A stretch of DNA of 64,000 nucleotides from Streptomyces sp. NBC_01116 (GTDB taxonomy: Bacteria > Actinomycetota > Actinomycetes > Streptomycetales > Streptomycetaceae), in NCBI RefSeq assembly GCF_041435495.1, contig NZ_CP108644.1, positions 2,046,001-2,110,000 of the forward strand, read 5' to 3'. Under the pieces are notes generated by a model. It ran no database searches and was not told the DNA's origin. It worked only from the letters and a program-made list of their open reading frames with translations. Each line of letters opens with the position of its first letter. Positions within the stretch are counted from its first letter, which is position 1. The position numbers and the translations under genes are program-made. Positions 43,716 through 53,721 of the stretch are shown here, piece by piece.

Positions 43716-43862
43716 CTGCTTCTCTCCCGGGTTGTACGGACTGCTTGCCGACGGTTCAACCGCCAGACCCGCGGATTCATTCCGGGCCAAGCGCTTGTCT
43801 GTTCCTTTTCATGCTCGCACACCGTGCCGCCCGGGGGATGCGTCACATCGACGCTATCGGCA

Positions 43863-43891
43863 TCGTCAACGTGACACGAAGCGGCTATGAT
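43863..43891 (+). promoter_or_regulatory. Probable nadA promoter
   Basis: A TATGAT -10 box (43886-43891) lies 17 bases after TCGTCA (43863-43868), a passable -35. Immediately downstream CGTC-AAATA-GACG (from 43898) is a small inverted repeat placed where an operator would be. Confidence 0.5.
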
Positions 43892-43988
43892 AGATAGCGT
43901 CAAATAGACGAAAAGGCGAGTTCGCCGAAGCACTTCGCGGATGTTCGCGGAGTGATCTTGCATTCGCAGACTAGAAAGGGTGCGTGAC

Positions 43989-45167
43989 GTGACCACGGCC
44001 CAGCCCCTGGACGTACAGCCGACACCGCTCGCGCTGCTGCTGCTCGGCCGTGAGGCCGACCCGAGGAGCGAGCGCGGCGTCGAATGCCCCGGCGACCTGC
44101 CCTCCCCGTCCGACCCGGACCTGGTGGAGCGCGCCCGCGCCGCGAAGGAGAAGCTCGGGGACAAGGTCTTCGTCCTCGGCCACCACTACCAGCGCGACGA
44201 GGTCATCCAGTTCGCGGACGTCACCGGCGACTCGTTCAAGCTGGCCCGCGACGCGGCCGCCCGCCCGGAGGCCGAGTACATCGTCTTCTGCGGCGTCCAC
44301 TTCATGGCGGAGTCCGCGGACATCCTGACCACGGACGCCCAGGCGGTCGTGCTGCCCGACCTGGCGGCCGGCTGCTCGATGGCCGACATGGCCACCGCCG
44401 AGCAGGTCGCCGAGTGCTGGGACGTGCTGACGGAGGCCGGGGTCGCCGATCAGGTGGTACCCGTCTCGTACATGAACTCCTCCGCCGACATCAAGGCCTT
44501 CACCGGCAAGCACGGCGGCACGATCTGCACGTCGTCCAACGCGAAGCGGGCCCTGGAGTGGGCCTTCGAGCAGGGCGAGAAGATCCTCTTCCTCCCCGAC
44601 CAGCACCTGGGCCGCAACACGGCCGTGCGGGACCTGGGGCTGAGCCTCGAGGACTGCGTCCTCTACAACCCGCACAAGCCCAACGGCGGCCTCACCGCCG
44701 AGCAGCTGCGCGACGCGAAGATGATCCTGTGGCGCGGGCACTGCTCGGTCCACGGCCGCTTCTCGGTCGAGTCGGTCGAGGACGTCCGCGCCCGGATGCC
44801 CGGGGTCAACGTGCTGGTGCACCCGGAGTGCAAGCACGAGGTCGTCGCCGCCGCGGACTACGTGGGCTCGACGGAGTACATCATCAAGGCCCTGGAGGCG
44901 GCCCCGGCCGGCTCGAAGTGGGCCATCGGCACGGAGCTGAACCTGGTCCAGCGGCTGGCGAACCGTTTCGCCGCGGAGGACAAGGAGATCGTCTTCCTCG
45001 ACAAGACGGTCTGCTTCTGCTCGACGATGAACCGCATCGACCTGCCGCACCTGGTCTGGACCCTGGAGTCGCTGGCCGAGGGCAAGCTGGTCAACCGGAT
45101 CGAGGTCGACCCGGAGACGGAGAAGTACGCGAAGCTCGCCCTGGAGCGGATGCTCGCGCTGCCGTAG
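43989..45167 (+). CDS. nadA: Quinolinate synthase
   Basis: It condenses iminoaspartate with dihydroxyacetone phosphate to quinolinate in NAD synthesis and holds an oxygen-sensitive [4Fe-4S] cluster. The 392-residue protein has LGHHYQRDEV, FCGVHFMAESADIL, GCSMADM, SSNAKRALEWAF, HPECKHEV and CFCSTMN; cluster Cys are present. GTG 43989 (MTTAQPL) is chosen because GAAAGGG lies 9 bases upstream; GTG 43980 abuts that site and cannot use it. nadB and nadC are not beside it, so it is monocistronic. Confidence 0.95.
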   Translation: MTTAQPLDVQPTPLALLLLGREADPRSERGVECPGDLPSPSDPDLVERARAAKEKLGDKVFVLGHHYQRDEVIQFADVTGDSFKLARDAAARPEAEYIVFCGVHFMAESADILTTDAQAVVLPDLAAGCSMADMATAEQVAECWDVLTEAGVADQVVPVSYMNSSADIKAFTGKHGGTICTSSNAKRALEWAFEQGEKILFLPDQHLGRNTAVRDLGLSLEDCVLYNPHKPNGGLTAEQLRDAKMILWRGHCSVHGRFSVESVEDVRARMPGVNVLVHPECKHEVVAAADYVGSTEYIIKALEAAPAGSKWAIGTELNLVQRLANRFAAEDKEIVFLDKTVCFCSTMNRIDLPHLVWTLESLAEGKLVNRIEVDPETEKYAKLALERMLALP

Positions 45168-45225
45168 GGCCGCGCGGGTCCGGAGGGGGAGGGCAGCCCC
45201 GGAGACACCGGAAGCGCCGGAAGTC

Positions 45226-45274
45226 ACGCGAAAGTCCCGGTATGCCGCAGGTCGGCGTACCGGGACTTTCGCGT
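45226..45274 (+). terminator. nadA terminator
   Basis: A 21-bp stem (45226-45246 with 45254-45274; a single G-U pair) has a 7-base loop and lies 59 bases past the nadA stop. The rest of 45168-45484 shows no gene; the in-frame extension from GTG 45341 has poor third-position GC and looks non-coding. Confidence 0.88.
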
Positions 45275-45484
45275 ACACGGGGATGAGCCGGCGTACCGCC
45301 TGTCCCTCGGCGCGCGCCGCGTACCGGCAGGAACGTTCCGGTGGAGCCGGTTCTCCCATACGGCGGCCGTCGACACCACCGCGTAACTACGCTGCTACTC
45401 ACCGCAGCGAAAGCTTCGCGCGGGCGGGACCGGCGAGGCCCGGTGGGGCCGAGCGGAACGAACAGCGAGAACGGTGGGGCGGGC

Positions 45485-47728
45485 ATGGGTTACGAGGACC
45501 GCGGGACGGGCGTCGGCGACGAGGCGCGGGGAGCGGGCGCGGGGCACGGGGCGCGGCAGGAGGTGCGGCGGGAGGACGCCGCCGACGACGCGTCGGCGCG
45601 TGCCGGAGAGGCGCGTGCGGAGCTGGCGCGTGCGGAGGAGGAGGTGCGCGGCCTGCGGGCCGCCGCCGAGCAGGACCCCGGCGGCGACACGCCCCTGCTG
45701 GCGGGGGCCCTGCACCGGCTCTCGAACCTGCTCTCCGCCGCCGGGGACCGCACCGGCGCGCTGCCCCCGGCGAAGGAGGCCGCGCGGATCTACGCCGAGC
45801 TCGGCATGAAGCGCCCCGGCGACTTCCAGGCGGAGCTGGCCCTGGCCATGGGCGCCCTGGGCGACCGCGTCGCCGACACCGGGGACCCGGCGGCCGCCGT
45901 GCCGTTCGCGAAGCAGGCCGTGCGGCTCCAGCGCGAGCTGGTCGAGGAGGAGCAGCCGGGCGCGTCCGTCCCGGCGCTCGCCGCGTACCTCCTGACCTGT
46001 GCCACGCGCCTGGCGGGCGCCGGAGAGGTCGTGGAGGCCGTGCCCCGTGCCGAGGAGGCGGTCGGCCTCCTCCGCGGCCTCGCCGAGGAGGATCCGGCGG
46101 CCTTCCTCCCCCGGCTCGCCGAGGCTCTCCACGCCCTCGGCGGCCACCGTGCGGCCGTGAGCGACGCCTCCGGGGCGGTCGAAGCGGCCGAGGAGGCCTG
46201 CGGCCTCTTCCGCGCGCTCCCGGCCGAGCGGCCGGACGTCATCCGTCCGGAGCTGGCCGCGGCGCTCGACGGCCTGGCCGGTCACCTGGACAAGGCCGGT
46301 GAGGCGGGGGCGGGTCTGCGGGTGGCGGAGGAAGCCGTCGCCCTGTACCGCGAGTCGGCCGCGCGGCGCCCCGCGGTCTTCCGGCCCGGCCTCGCCGCCG
46401 CCCTGCGCACCCTCGCCCGGTGCCTGGCCGGCACCGGCGACCCGCAGGGGGCCCTGCCCCCGGCGCGGGAGGCCGTCGACCTCCTGCGTGAACAGGGGGA
46501 CGCGGTCCTGGCCGATCTGGCCGACTCCCTCCAGGTGCTCGGCACCTACGTGGAGCTGAACGGGGACGCCGAGGGGGCGGTGGAGGCGTTCTGGGAGGCG
46601 GTGGCCCTCCACCGGTCCCTGGCACTGGAGGTCCCCGGCGCCCCCGACGCCGCCCTGGTCTCAGCCCTCGACGACCTGGCCCGGGCACTGGCCCGTACCG
46701 GCGAGCACGCGGCGGCGATCGAGGAGTTCGACGAGACCGTCAAGGAGTTCGCCGGGGCCGGCCCGGAGGCCGCCCGGCGTCTGGTCGTGGAGCGGAGCGC
46801 CTTCCTGCTGCGCTGCCCGGCCCCCTGGCCCGCGACCGGGGTGAGCGAGCTGGTGAACTGGCTCGACGAGGACGCGGAGAGGACCGGCGGCGCGGACACC
46901 GTGACCGTACGGGCCCGGCAGGCGCTGCGCGCGTACGGTGACACGGCGGCGGTGCACACGGCCTGGGAGGACGAGACCTTCACGCCCGTGCCGGACTGGC
47001 TCGCGCTGTCGCCGGGGACGCTGGATCTCGTCGTCGCGTGGATGTTCGCGCCCGACTGGCCGCGCTCACGCGACTTCTGGTCCGAGCATGCCGAGGCCCT
47101 GGGCGGTGAACAGGCGGCGTCGGCCCTGGACGAACTGGCCGTGCTGGACCCGCACGGCGCGCGGCGGCACGCCCTGCTCCGTGAGGCCGTCCTCGCCCAC
47201 GGGGTGACCGCCGCCTACGATCCGCTGATCCTGCGGGAGCAGTTGGCCCAGTGGCTGGAGTGCGCGGACTGGACGGAGTCGCGGGCCTACCTGGAGGAGC
47301 ACCCGCGCCTGCTGACCGTCCAGCCGCCCGACGACACCCCGCTGGCCCATGTCGCGATGCTGGACATCGGCCGCACCGAGGGGCTGGACGCCGCGTACCG
47401 CCTGGTCGAGGACCGTGAGGCCCTCCAGGCGTACGTGGACCGGGCGTTGGAGGCCGGGAACGGCGTCGCGCTGATGCACGGCGGGGGCATCGAGGGCCAG
47501 GTCTTCGGCGACCGGCTCTCCTCGCTCACCCACGCGCAGGTGGCCCTGGTGCTCGCGGGGGCCACCGAGGGCTTCGAACCGGACGACCTGGCGGCGCTCC
47601 TGCACAAGGCGTCCGAGGAGACCCGGTCCCGGCTGGTGCGGGAGACGGCCGCCCTCGGCGCCCGCCACCCCGACCCGCACGGGAGGACATGGGACCGGAT
47701 CATCCAGGCGCTGGGCGGGGACGTCTGA
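45485..47728 (+). CDS. Large tetratricopeptide-repeat-like protein
   Basis: The 747-residue cytoplasmic protein contains about nine helical repeats of 40-43 residues (residues about 60-450) of the TPR_12 type, such as [63 protein letters not shown] and [16 protein letters not shown]. The C-terminal 280 residues are a second helical region (residues about 480-740) without known motif. TPR arrays mediate protein binding; no catalytic domain is seen. Start ATG 45485 is preferred since upstream codons have low GC3. Single-gene transcript between strong terminators. Confidence 0.8.
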   Translation: MGYEDRGTGVGDEARGAGAGHGARQEVRREDAADDASARAGEARAELARAEEEVRGLRAAAEQDPGGDTPLLAGALHRLSNLLSAAGDRTGALPPAKEAARIYAELGMKRPGDFQAELALAMGALGDRVADTGDPAAAVPFAKQAVRLQRELVEEEQPGASVPALAAYLLTCATRLAGAGEVVEAVPRAEEAVGLLRGLAEEDPAAFLPRLAEALHALGGHRAAVSDASGAVEAAEEACGLFRALPAERPDVIRPELAAALDGLAGHLDKAGEAGAGLRVAEEAVALYRESAARRPAVFRPGLAAALRTLARCLAGTGDPQGALPPAREAVDLLREQGDAVLADLADSLQVLGTYVELNGDAEGAVEAFWEAVALHRSLALEVPGAPDAALVSALDDLARALARTGEHAAAIEEFDETVKEFAGAGPEAARRLVVERSAFLLRCPAPWPATGVSELVNWLDEDAERTGGADTVTVRARQALRAYGDTAAVHTAWEDETFTPVPDWLALSPGTLDLVVAWMFAPDWPRSRDFWSEHAEALGGEQAASALDELAVLDPHGARRHALLREAVLAHGVTAAYDPLILREQLAQWLECADWTESRAYLEEHPRLLTVQPPDDTPLAHVAMLDIGRTEGLDAAYRLVEDREALQAYVDRALEAGNGVALMHGGGIEGQVFGDRLSSLTHAQVALVLAGATEGFEPDDLAALLHKASEETRSRLVRETAALGARHPDPHGRTWDRIIQALGGDV

Positions 47729-47793
47729 GGGGTCAGCGGCCCGCCGGCGACGGCGGGCCCGCCGGCCGGACCGGGCGAGGTGGGAGCGGCCGG

Positions 47794-47827
47794 ACCTTCC
47801 AGCCGCACCAGGACGGTGCGGGAAGGT
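47794..47827 (+). terminator. Terminator of the TPR-like gene
   Basis: ACCTTC and CCGCACC pair with GGTGCGG and GAAGGT around a small loop with one bulge, followed by TTTCT. Confidence 0.7.
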
Positions 47828-47870
47828 TTCTGGCCGCACCCCGGTGGCCCGGCCACCACCCGGGGAACGG

Positions 47871-47914
47871 CGAGGGGGCCCGCCCCATGCGCATGCGCGG
47901 GACGGGCCCCCTCG
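47871..47914. terminator. Terminator of the RND transporter gene
   Basis: CGAGGGGGCCCG (47871-47882) pairs with CGGGCCCCCTCG (47903-47914), with an inner GC-rich extension. It lies 10 bases past the transporter stop, and the region is convergent. Confidence 0.75.
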
Positions 47915-47923
47915 GCTTCCGGG

Positions 47924-50900
47924 TCAGGCCTTCGCCGGCTCGGCCTCGCGGGCCTCCTCCGGCTCCGCCCGGTCCGGCACGCCCGTCTTCGCGGCGCGCT
48001 TGGCCGCCTTCTTCTTGGCGCGGCGCTCCTTGCGCAGCTCGACCATCGCGTACAGCGTCGGCACCAGCAGCAGGGTCAGCAGCGTGGAGCTGATCAGACC
48101 GCCGATCACCACGACGCCCAGCGGCTGCGAGATGAAGCCGCCTTCGCCGGTGACGCCGAGCGCCATCGGGAGCAGGGCGAAGATGGTCGCGAGTGCCGTC
48201 ATGATGATCGGGCGGAAACGGTGGCGGCCGCCCTCGATGACGGCTTCCACGATCCCGAGGCCCTGGGCGCGGTACTGGTTGATCAGGTCGATCAGCACGA
48301 TCGCGTTGGTGACCACGATGCCGATGAGCATCAGCATGCCGATCATCGCGGGGACGCCCAGCGGGGTGCCCGTGATGAGCAGGAGGGCCAGCGCGCCGGT
48401 CGCCGCGAACGGGACGGAGACCAGCAGGATCAGCGGCTGGACGAGCGACCGGAACGTGGCCACCAGCAGCATGAAGACGATCGCGATGGCCGCCAGCATG
48501 GCGAGGCCGAGCTGCGCGAAGGCTTCGTTCTGGTCCTCGCTGACGCCGCCGATGGTGGCGGTGGCGCCCTCCGGCAGGTCCAGGGCGTCGATCTTCTTGG
48601 CGAGATCGGTGCTGACCGCGCCGGTGTTGTCGCCGACGGGCTTGGCGGTGATCGTCGCCGATCGCTGTCCGTCGATCCGGGTCATCGAGACCGGTCCGGG
48701 GACCACCTTCACGTCGGCGATGTCACCGAGCCGGACCGGGCCGAGCGGCAGGGCCTTCAGCTCGGCCATGGTGGCGGCCGGGGTGGACGAGCGGATGACG
48801 ACGTCGCGCTCGGTGTCGTCGAGCGTCGCCGTGCCGGCCGGCGTGCCGCGCACGGCTCCGGCGACGACGCCGCCCAGCGTGGCGGAGTCGAATCCGGCGG
48901 CGGCCGCCTTGTCGTTGGCGGTGACCGAGATGCGCGGGACGCTCTGCGCCAGGTCGCTCTGGACGTCGGTGACGTCCTCGATGGTGTCGACCTCGGTGCG
49001 GACCGCCTCGGCGGCCTTCTTCAGGACGTCGCCGTCGGCGGCCTTGACCACGACGCTCAGGTCCTGGGAGCCGAAGCCGTCGCCGGCGGCGATGGTGGTG
49101 TCACCGATGCCGTCGAGCTTGCCGAGGGCCTCGTCGATGCGGTCCTGGGCGTCCTCGTAGTCCGCGGCGTCCTTCAGGGTGACCTGGTAGGAAGCCTGGT
49201 TGGCGCCCGTGCCGCCGCCGAAGGCGGCCATGAAGCCGGAGGAGCCGACGGTGACCTGGTAGTCCTTGACGCCCTTGTCCTGCGCGATGACCTTCTCGAC
49301 CTTGCGGGCCGCCTCGTCGGCGGCTTCCAGGCTGGTGCCGGGGGTCAGCTCCTGCTTGACGGTCAGCACCTCCTGCTCACCGGCGTCGAAGAAGTTCGTC
49401 TTCAGCAGCGGGACCATCCCGAAGGTGCCGAGGAGCACGGCGACGGCGATGACGAGGCTGGTGACCCGGCGACGGGTCGCGAAGCGCAGGACCGGGACGT
49501 AGAACCGCTGGAGCTTGCTGGCCGCTTCCTTCTCCTCCGCGAGGCGGCGGGCCTCGGCCGCGTCCTCGGGGGTGCCCTTGGGCGCGCGCAGGAACCAGTA
49601 CGACAGCACCGGCACCACGGTGAGCGAGACCAGCAGGGAGGCCAGCAGCGCCGCGGTGATGGTCAGCGAGAACGAGCCGAAGAGCTGGCCGACCATGCCG
49701 CCGACCAGACCGATGGGCAGGAAGACGGCGACGGTGGTGAGGGTGGCGGAGGTGACCGCTCCGGCGACCTCCTTGACCGCGGTGATGATCGCCGCGTGGC
49801 GCTCCTCGCCGTAGCCGAGGTGGCGCTTGATGTTCTCCAGGACCACGATCGAGTCGTCGACGACCCGGCCGATGGCGATGGTGAGCGCGCCGAGCGTGAG
49901 CATGTTGAGCGACAGGTCGCGGGTCCAGAGCACGATCAGCGCGAGGACGATCGAGAGCGGGATGGAGACCGCGGTGACCAGCGTCGAGCGGATCGAGGCG
50001 AGGAAGACCAGGATCACGACGACCGCGAAGACCAGGCCGAGCGCGCCCTCCGTGGTCAGGCCCGAGATCGACTTGGAGACGGCGGGGCCCTGGTCGGAGA
50101 CGACCGTCACCTCCGCGCCCGCACCGAGGTCCTTGCGGAGGTCGGGGAGCTTGTCCTTGACGGCGTCCGAGATGGTGACGGCGCTGCCGTCCTTGTCCAT
50201 CGTCGCCATCACGGCGAGGCTCGGCTTGCCGTTGGTGCGGGTGATGGAGACCGCCGTGGACGGCTCCTGCCTCACCTCGGCCACGTCACCGAGGCGCACC
50301 GGCTTTCCGGGCTCCCCGCCCGCCGGGTCCTTGGCGACGACCTGGAGGTCCTCGATCTGCTTCAGCGAGGTGTAGGCGCCGCCGACCTGGATGGTGCGGC
50401 TCTTGCCGGACTCGGAGAAGGAACCGGCCGGCACGGTGGCGCCGCCCGTCTGGAGGGCCTGGGCGAGCGTGCCCGCGTTCAGACCGGCCGCGGCGAGCTT
50501 CTTGTCGTCGGGGACGACGGAGACCTGGAGGTCCCGCACGCCGTCCACCGTGACCTGGCCGACGCCGTCGATGTCCTCCAGGGCCGGGACGACGGTGCGG
50601 TCGAGCTGGTCGGCCAGGACCTGCTGGTCCTTGTCGGAGGTGACGGCGAGGACGACGGTCGGGATGTCGTCCGTGGAGCCGGCCACGACCTGTGGGTCGA
50701 CACCGTCGGGCAGCTGGGCGCGGGCCCGGTTCACCGCCTGCTGGATGTCGGCGACGAGCTGCTTGGTGCCCTCGTCGCCGAAGTCGAAGGTCGCCATGAT
50801 GAGGGCGTTGCCCTCGCTGGCGGTGGAGGTGATGCCCTCGACGCCGTCGACGGCCTTGAGCGAGTTCTCCAGCGGCTCGACGACCTGCTTCTCGACCACA

Positions 50901-51073
50901 TCGGGAGACGCACCCTGGTAGGGCGCCAGCACCGAGACCATCGGCAGTTCGATGGTGGGCAGCAGCTGCTGTTTGAGCTGCGGGATCGCTATCGCGCCGA
51001 AGACCAGCGCGACGATCGAGATCAGCCCGATCAGGGCCCTTTGCGCGAGGCTGAATCTGGACAGCCAGGACAT
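47924..51073 (-). CDS. RND efflux transporter permease (AcrB/HAE1-like)
   Basis: The 1049-residue protein has the AcrB layout: TM1, a large periplasm-equivalent loop (about 35-330), TM2-7, a second large loop (about 550-850) and TM8-12. Proton-relay acidic residues lie in IGRVVDDSIVVLENI; the second half has MLIGIVVTNAIVLIDLIN. In Gram-positives RND pumps work without an outer-membrane channel, so its role is probably lipid or drug export across the plasma membrane. ATG 51073 replaces an unsupported upstream start. The two-component genes lie directly upstream on the same strand, separated by 179 bases. Confidence 0.93.
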   Translation of the reverse strand: MSWLSRFSLAQRALIGLISIVALVFGAIAIPQLKQQLLPTIELPMVSVLAPYQGASPDVVEKQVVEPLENSLKAVDGVEGITSTASEGNALIMATFDFGDEGTKQLVADIQQAVNRARAQLPDGVDPQVVAGSTDDIPTVVLAVTSDKDQQVLADQLDRTVVPALEDIDGVGQVTVDGVRDLQVSVVPDDKKLAAAGLNAGTLAQALQTGGATVPAGSFSESGKSRTIQVGGAYTSLKQIEDLQVVAKDPAGGEPGKPVRLGDVAEVRQEPSTAVSITRTNGKPSLAVMATMDKDGSAVTISDAVKDKLPDLRKDLGAGAEVTVVSDQGPAVSKSISGLTTEGALGLVFAVVVILVFLASIRSTLVTAVSIPLSIVLALIVLWTRDLSLNMLTLGALTIAIGRVVDDSIVVLENIKRHLGYGEERHAAIITAVKEVAGAVTSATLTTVAVFLPIGLVGGMVGQLFGSFSLTITAALLASLLVSLTVVPVLSYWFLRAPKGTPEDAAEARRLAEEKEAASKLQRFYVPVLRFATRRRVTSLVIAVAVLLGTFGMVPLLKTNFFDAGEQEVLTVKQELTPGTSLEAADEAARKVEKVIAQDKGVKDYQVTVGSSGFMAAFGGGTGANQASYQVTLKDAADYEDAQDRIDEALGKLDGIGDTTIAAGDGFGSQDLSVVVKAADGDVLKKAAEAVRTEVDTIEDVTDVQSDLAQSVPRISVTANDKAAAAGFDSATLGGVVAGAVRGTPAGTATLDDTERDVVIRSSTPAATMAELKALPLGPVRLGDIADVKVVPGPVSMTRIDGQRSATITAKPVGDNTGAVSTDLAKKIDALDLPEGATATIGGVSEDQNEAFAQLGLAMLAAIAIVFMLLVATFRSLVQPLILLVSVPFAATGALALLLITGTPLGVPAMIGMLMLIGIVVTNAIVLIDLINQYRAQGLGIVEAVIEGGRHRFRPIIMTALATIFALLPMALGVTGEGGFISQPLGVVVIGGLISSTLLTLLLVPTLYAMVELRKERRAKKKAAKRAAKTGVPDRAEPEEAREAEPAKA

Positions 51074-51252
51074 GGGTGGGTCTCTCTTCTGTGGCGTACG
51101 CGGCAGAGGGCGGGGAGGGAAACAGAGGGACACCTCCAGCCCAGTCCTACGATCTCCGCTCCGCGCCGCCGAAACGTCGCCCCCCGGGCTGCTTTCTTAT
51201 GCCGCGCATACCGCAGGTGGAGTACGCCGCAGTACGCCGGAACGCCACCCGG

Positions 51253-51996
51253 TCACTCCGCCCGGGGACGCACCAGGCCCGATTCGTAGGCGATTACCAC
51301 CAATTGGGCCCGGTCCCGGGCTCCCAGCTTCGCCATCGCACGGTTCACATGGGTCTTGACGGTGAGCGGGCTGACCGCGAGCCGCTCGGCGATCTGGTCG
51401 TTGGAGTGGCCGCCCGCGACCAGCACCAGCACCTCGCGTTCGCGGCCGGTGAGCGCCGCCAGCCGCTCGGCGTACTCCGCGCTGTCCGGCCCCTCCCCCG
51501 AGCTGCCGCCCTGGGCCAGGAACGTGGCGATGAGCCCCTTGGTCGCCGCCGGGGAGAGCAGCGCCTCGCCGGCCGCGGCGATCCGGATGGCGTTGAGGAG
51601 CTCGTCCGGCTCCGCGCCCTTGCCGAGGAAGCCGGAGGCTCCGGCGCGCAGCGACTGGACCACGTACTCGTCGACCTCGAAGGTGGTGAGCATGACCACC
51701 CGCACCTCGGACAGCTCCGGGTCGGCGCTGATCATGCGGGTGGCGGCGAGTCCGTCGGTGCCCGGCATCCGGATGTCCATGAGCACCACGCCGGCCCCCG
51801 TGGCACGGGCCAGCTCGACGGCCTCGGCCCCGTCGGCGGCCTCGCCGACCACTTCCATGTCCGGCTCGGAGTCCACCAGCACCCGGAACGCGCTGCGCAG
51901 CAGCGCCTGGTCGTCGGCGAGCAGCACCTTGATGGGAGCCCGCGGCACGGCCGTCGGTTCCGGTGCCGTCGTCGGTTCCGGTGTCGGCTGGGTCAT
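51253..51996 (-). CDS. NarL/LuxR-family response regulator
   Basis: The 247-residue protein has a receiver domain (LLADDQALLRSAFRVL; phosphoacceptor Asp in VVLMDIRMPGTDG; switch Lys in GFLGKGAEPDEL) after a 20-residue Pro/Thr-rich N-terminus, and a LuxR DNA-binding domain (TGREREVLVLVAGGHSNDQI then VKTHVNRAMAKLGARDRAQL). ATG 51996 overlaps the kinase stop (ATGA). Likely target is the RND gene directly downstream, by position. Confidence 0.92.
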   Translation of the reverse strand: MTQPTPEPTTAPEPTAVPRAPIKVLLADDQALLRSAFRVLVDSEPDMEVVGEAADGAEAVELARATGAGVVLMDIRMPGTDGLAATRMISADPELSEVRVVMLTTFEVDEYVVQSLRAGASGFLGKGAEPDELLNAIRIAAAGEALLSPAATKGLIATFLAQGGSSGEGPDSAEYAERLAALTGREREVLVLVAGGHSNDQIAERLAVSPLTVKTHVNRAMAKLGARDRAQLVVIAYESGLVRPRAE

Positions 51997-53276
51997 CGGC
52001 AGAGCCCCGTCCCGCCCGCTGTGCCCGGCCGCTCCGGTTCACCCGTGCGGGCCTCGACCGGAAGGATCGCATGGACCCGGAAGCCGCCGCCGTACCGAGG
52101 CCCCGCGGTGAGGGCCCCGCCGAGGGCGGTGACGCGCTCGCGCATGCCGACCAGGCCGTGGCCGCCGCTGTCGAGGTCGTCGTCGGCTCCGGAGCCGGGC
52201 CGCCGGGCGGCGCTCCCCCGGCCGTTGTCGAGCACGGTGACCTCGGCGGTGGCGCCCACCCGTACGACGCTCACCTCGGCCCTGGCCCCGGCGCCCGCGT
52301 GCTTGCGGACGTTGGTCAGGGCCTCCTGGATGACCCGGTACGCGGCCAGGTCGACGGCGGCGGGCAGCCGGTTCCCGTGGTCGGAGCCCGCCACCTCGAC
52401 GGGGAGCCCGGCGTTGCGGAAGGTGTCGACCAGCTCGCCGAGCACGGCGAGCCCGGGGGCCGGTTCGGTGGGCGCCTCGGGGTCGCCCTGCTGGCGCAGG
52501 AGGCCGACGGTGACCCGGAGTTCGTTGAGCGCGGAGCGGCTGGCGTCGCGGACGTGGGCGAGCGCTTCCTTGGCCTGGTCCGGGCGCTTGTCCATGACGT
52601 GGGCGGCGACCCCGGCCTGGACGTTGACCAGGGCGATGTGGTGGGCGACGACGTCGTGGAGGTCCCGGGCGATCCGCAGCCGCTCCTCGGCGACCCGGCG
52701 GCGGGCCTCCTCCTCGCGGGTGCGCTCGGCCCGCTCGGCGCGCTCCCGGATGGCGTCGACGAACGCCCGTCGGCTGCGTACCGCGTCCCCGGCGGCCCCC
52801 GCCATCCCGGTCCAGGCGAACACGCCGAGGTTCTCCTGGCTGTACCAGGGCGTCGAGCCGAAGAACATGGAGGCCGCCGTGAGCGCCCCCATGGTCAGCA
52901 GCCCGACCCGCCAGGTGGTGGGGCGGTCGGTGCGCGAGGCGACGGTGTAGAGGGCGATGACCGTGCTCATGACGACCGGGGCGGGCGGGTCCATCAGGCT
53001 GTACTCGGTGGCCGAGAGGGCCCCGGTGGCGGCGAGCACCGCCATCGGACGCCGTCGCCGCAGGACCAGCGCCACGGCGGCGAGAACCATCAGGAGCACG
53101 CTGAACGGCTCGGGGGTCCGGGTGCCGAAGGTCGGCCCGTGTCCGGTGCCCGGGTCCGCGAACGATCCGGCGATCATCGCGACGAGCGAGCCGAGGGCGA
53201 GGGTCGCGTCGAACGCGAGGGGATGGTCCCGGAGCCAGCGGCGGGCGCACGCGAAGCCGGACGAGAGGGTGGTCAC
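51993..53276 (-). CDS. Sensor histidine kinase
   Basis: The 427-residue kinase has about five transmembrane helices (about 20-165), a HisKA_3 helix with the phosphorylated His in IARDLHDVVAHHIALVNVQA, and an ATPase domain (N-box QEALTNVRKHAG, G-boxes VLDNGRGSAARRPG and GHGLVGMRERVTALGG). The G1 box lacks the second Gly-x-Gly context but the GLVGM motif is present. The GTG start has no clear ribosome site; TACCGT lies about 11 bases upstream, so a leaderless mRNA is possible. Together with the response regulator it forms a stand-alone two-component pair. Confidence 0.9.
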   Translation of the reverse strand: MTTLSSGFACARRWLRDHPLAFDATLALGSLVAMIAGSFADPGTGHGPTFGTRTPEPFSVLLMVLAAVALVLRRRRPMAVLAATGALSATEYSLMDPPAPVVMSTVIALYTVASRTDRPTTWRVGLLTMGALTAASMFFGSTPWYSQENLGVFAWTGMAGAAGDAVRSRRAFVDAIRERAERAERTREEEARRRVAEERLRIARDLHDVVAHHIALVNVQAGVAAHVMDKRPDQAKEALAHVRDASRSALNELRVTVGLLRQQGDPEAPTEPAPGLAVLGELVDTFRNAGLPVEVAGSDHGNRLPAAVDLAAYRVIQEALTNVRKHAGAGARAEVSVVRVGATAEVTVLDNGRGSAARRPGSGADDDLDSGGHGLVGMRERVTALGGALTAGPRYGGGFRVHAILPVEARTGEPERPGTAGGTGLCR

Positions 53277-53342
53277 GTCCAGCTACGGTACGCGGCCGGT
53301 CGTCGAGGGGCGGAGCCCTCCCGGGGCAGCGGGCGGGAACGC

Positions 53343-53382
53343 CCCTGCCCCGCGTCCGGCGGACCGGGCGCGGGGCAGGGGT
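53343..53382 (-). terminator. Terminator of the pspA-pspAA operon
   Basis: CCCCTGCCCCGCG (53343-53355) pairs with CGCGGGGCAGGGG (53370-53382), extended inward by CCGG/CCGG. It lies 52 bases past the pspAA stop. Confidence 0.82.
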
Positions 53383-53433
53383 GCGGGGTGCTGGTGCGGC
53401 GTTCCACGGGCGCGGCGGGGCCGGCCCGTGGAT

Positions 53434-53712
53434 TCAGTTGGGGATGAGCCCGTCGTCGCTGAGCATGGCGGTGACGTCTTCCAGGGTGGCGTCGGGCGCC
53501 GGCAGGATCAGCTCGGACGGCTCCAGGGAGTCGTCCGGCAGCGGAGTGCCGAGCTCGCGCACCTTGTCCAGGAGCGCGTGGAGGGTCTCGCGAAAGCCGG
53601 GGCCGTCGCCGCTCTCCATCTCCTTGAGCAGGACGTCGTCGAGCTCGTTCAGCTCGACGAAGTGACTGTCGGCCAGCTTGACCTGGCCCTCCCCCATGAT
53701 CCGTACGATCAT
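53434..53712 (-). CDS. pspAA: PspA-associated protein PspAA
   Basis: The 92-residue protein matches the PspAA family that accompanies PspA in actinobacteria (MIVRIMGEGQVKLADSHFVE, then ELNELDDVLLKEMESGD). PspAA regulates or stabilises PspA scaffolds. It starts 9 bases after the pspA stop, and a strong terminator follows it. Confidence 0.88.
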   Translation of the reverse strand: MIVRIMGEGQVKLADSHFVELNELDDVLLKEMESGDGPGFRETLHALLDKVRELGTPLPDDSLEPSELILPAPDATLEDVTAMLSDDGLIPN

Positions 53713-53721
53713 GACGCTGCC

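Noticed and set aside
47780..51289. 1169-codon plus-strand open frame opposite the RND transporter
   Set aside because: Low-complexity, Asp/Gly/Arg-rich antisense of a clear AcrB-type gene.
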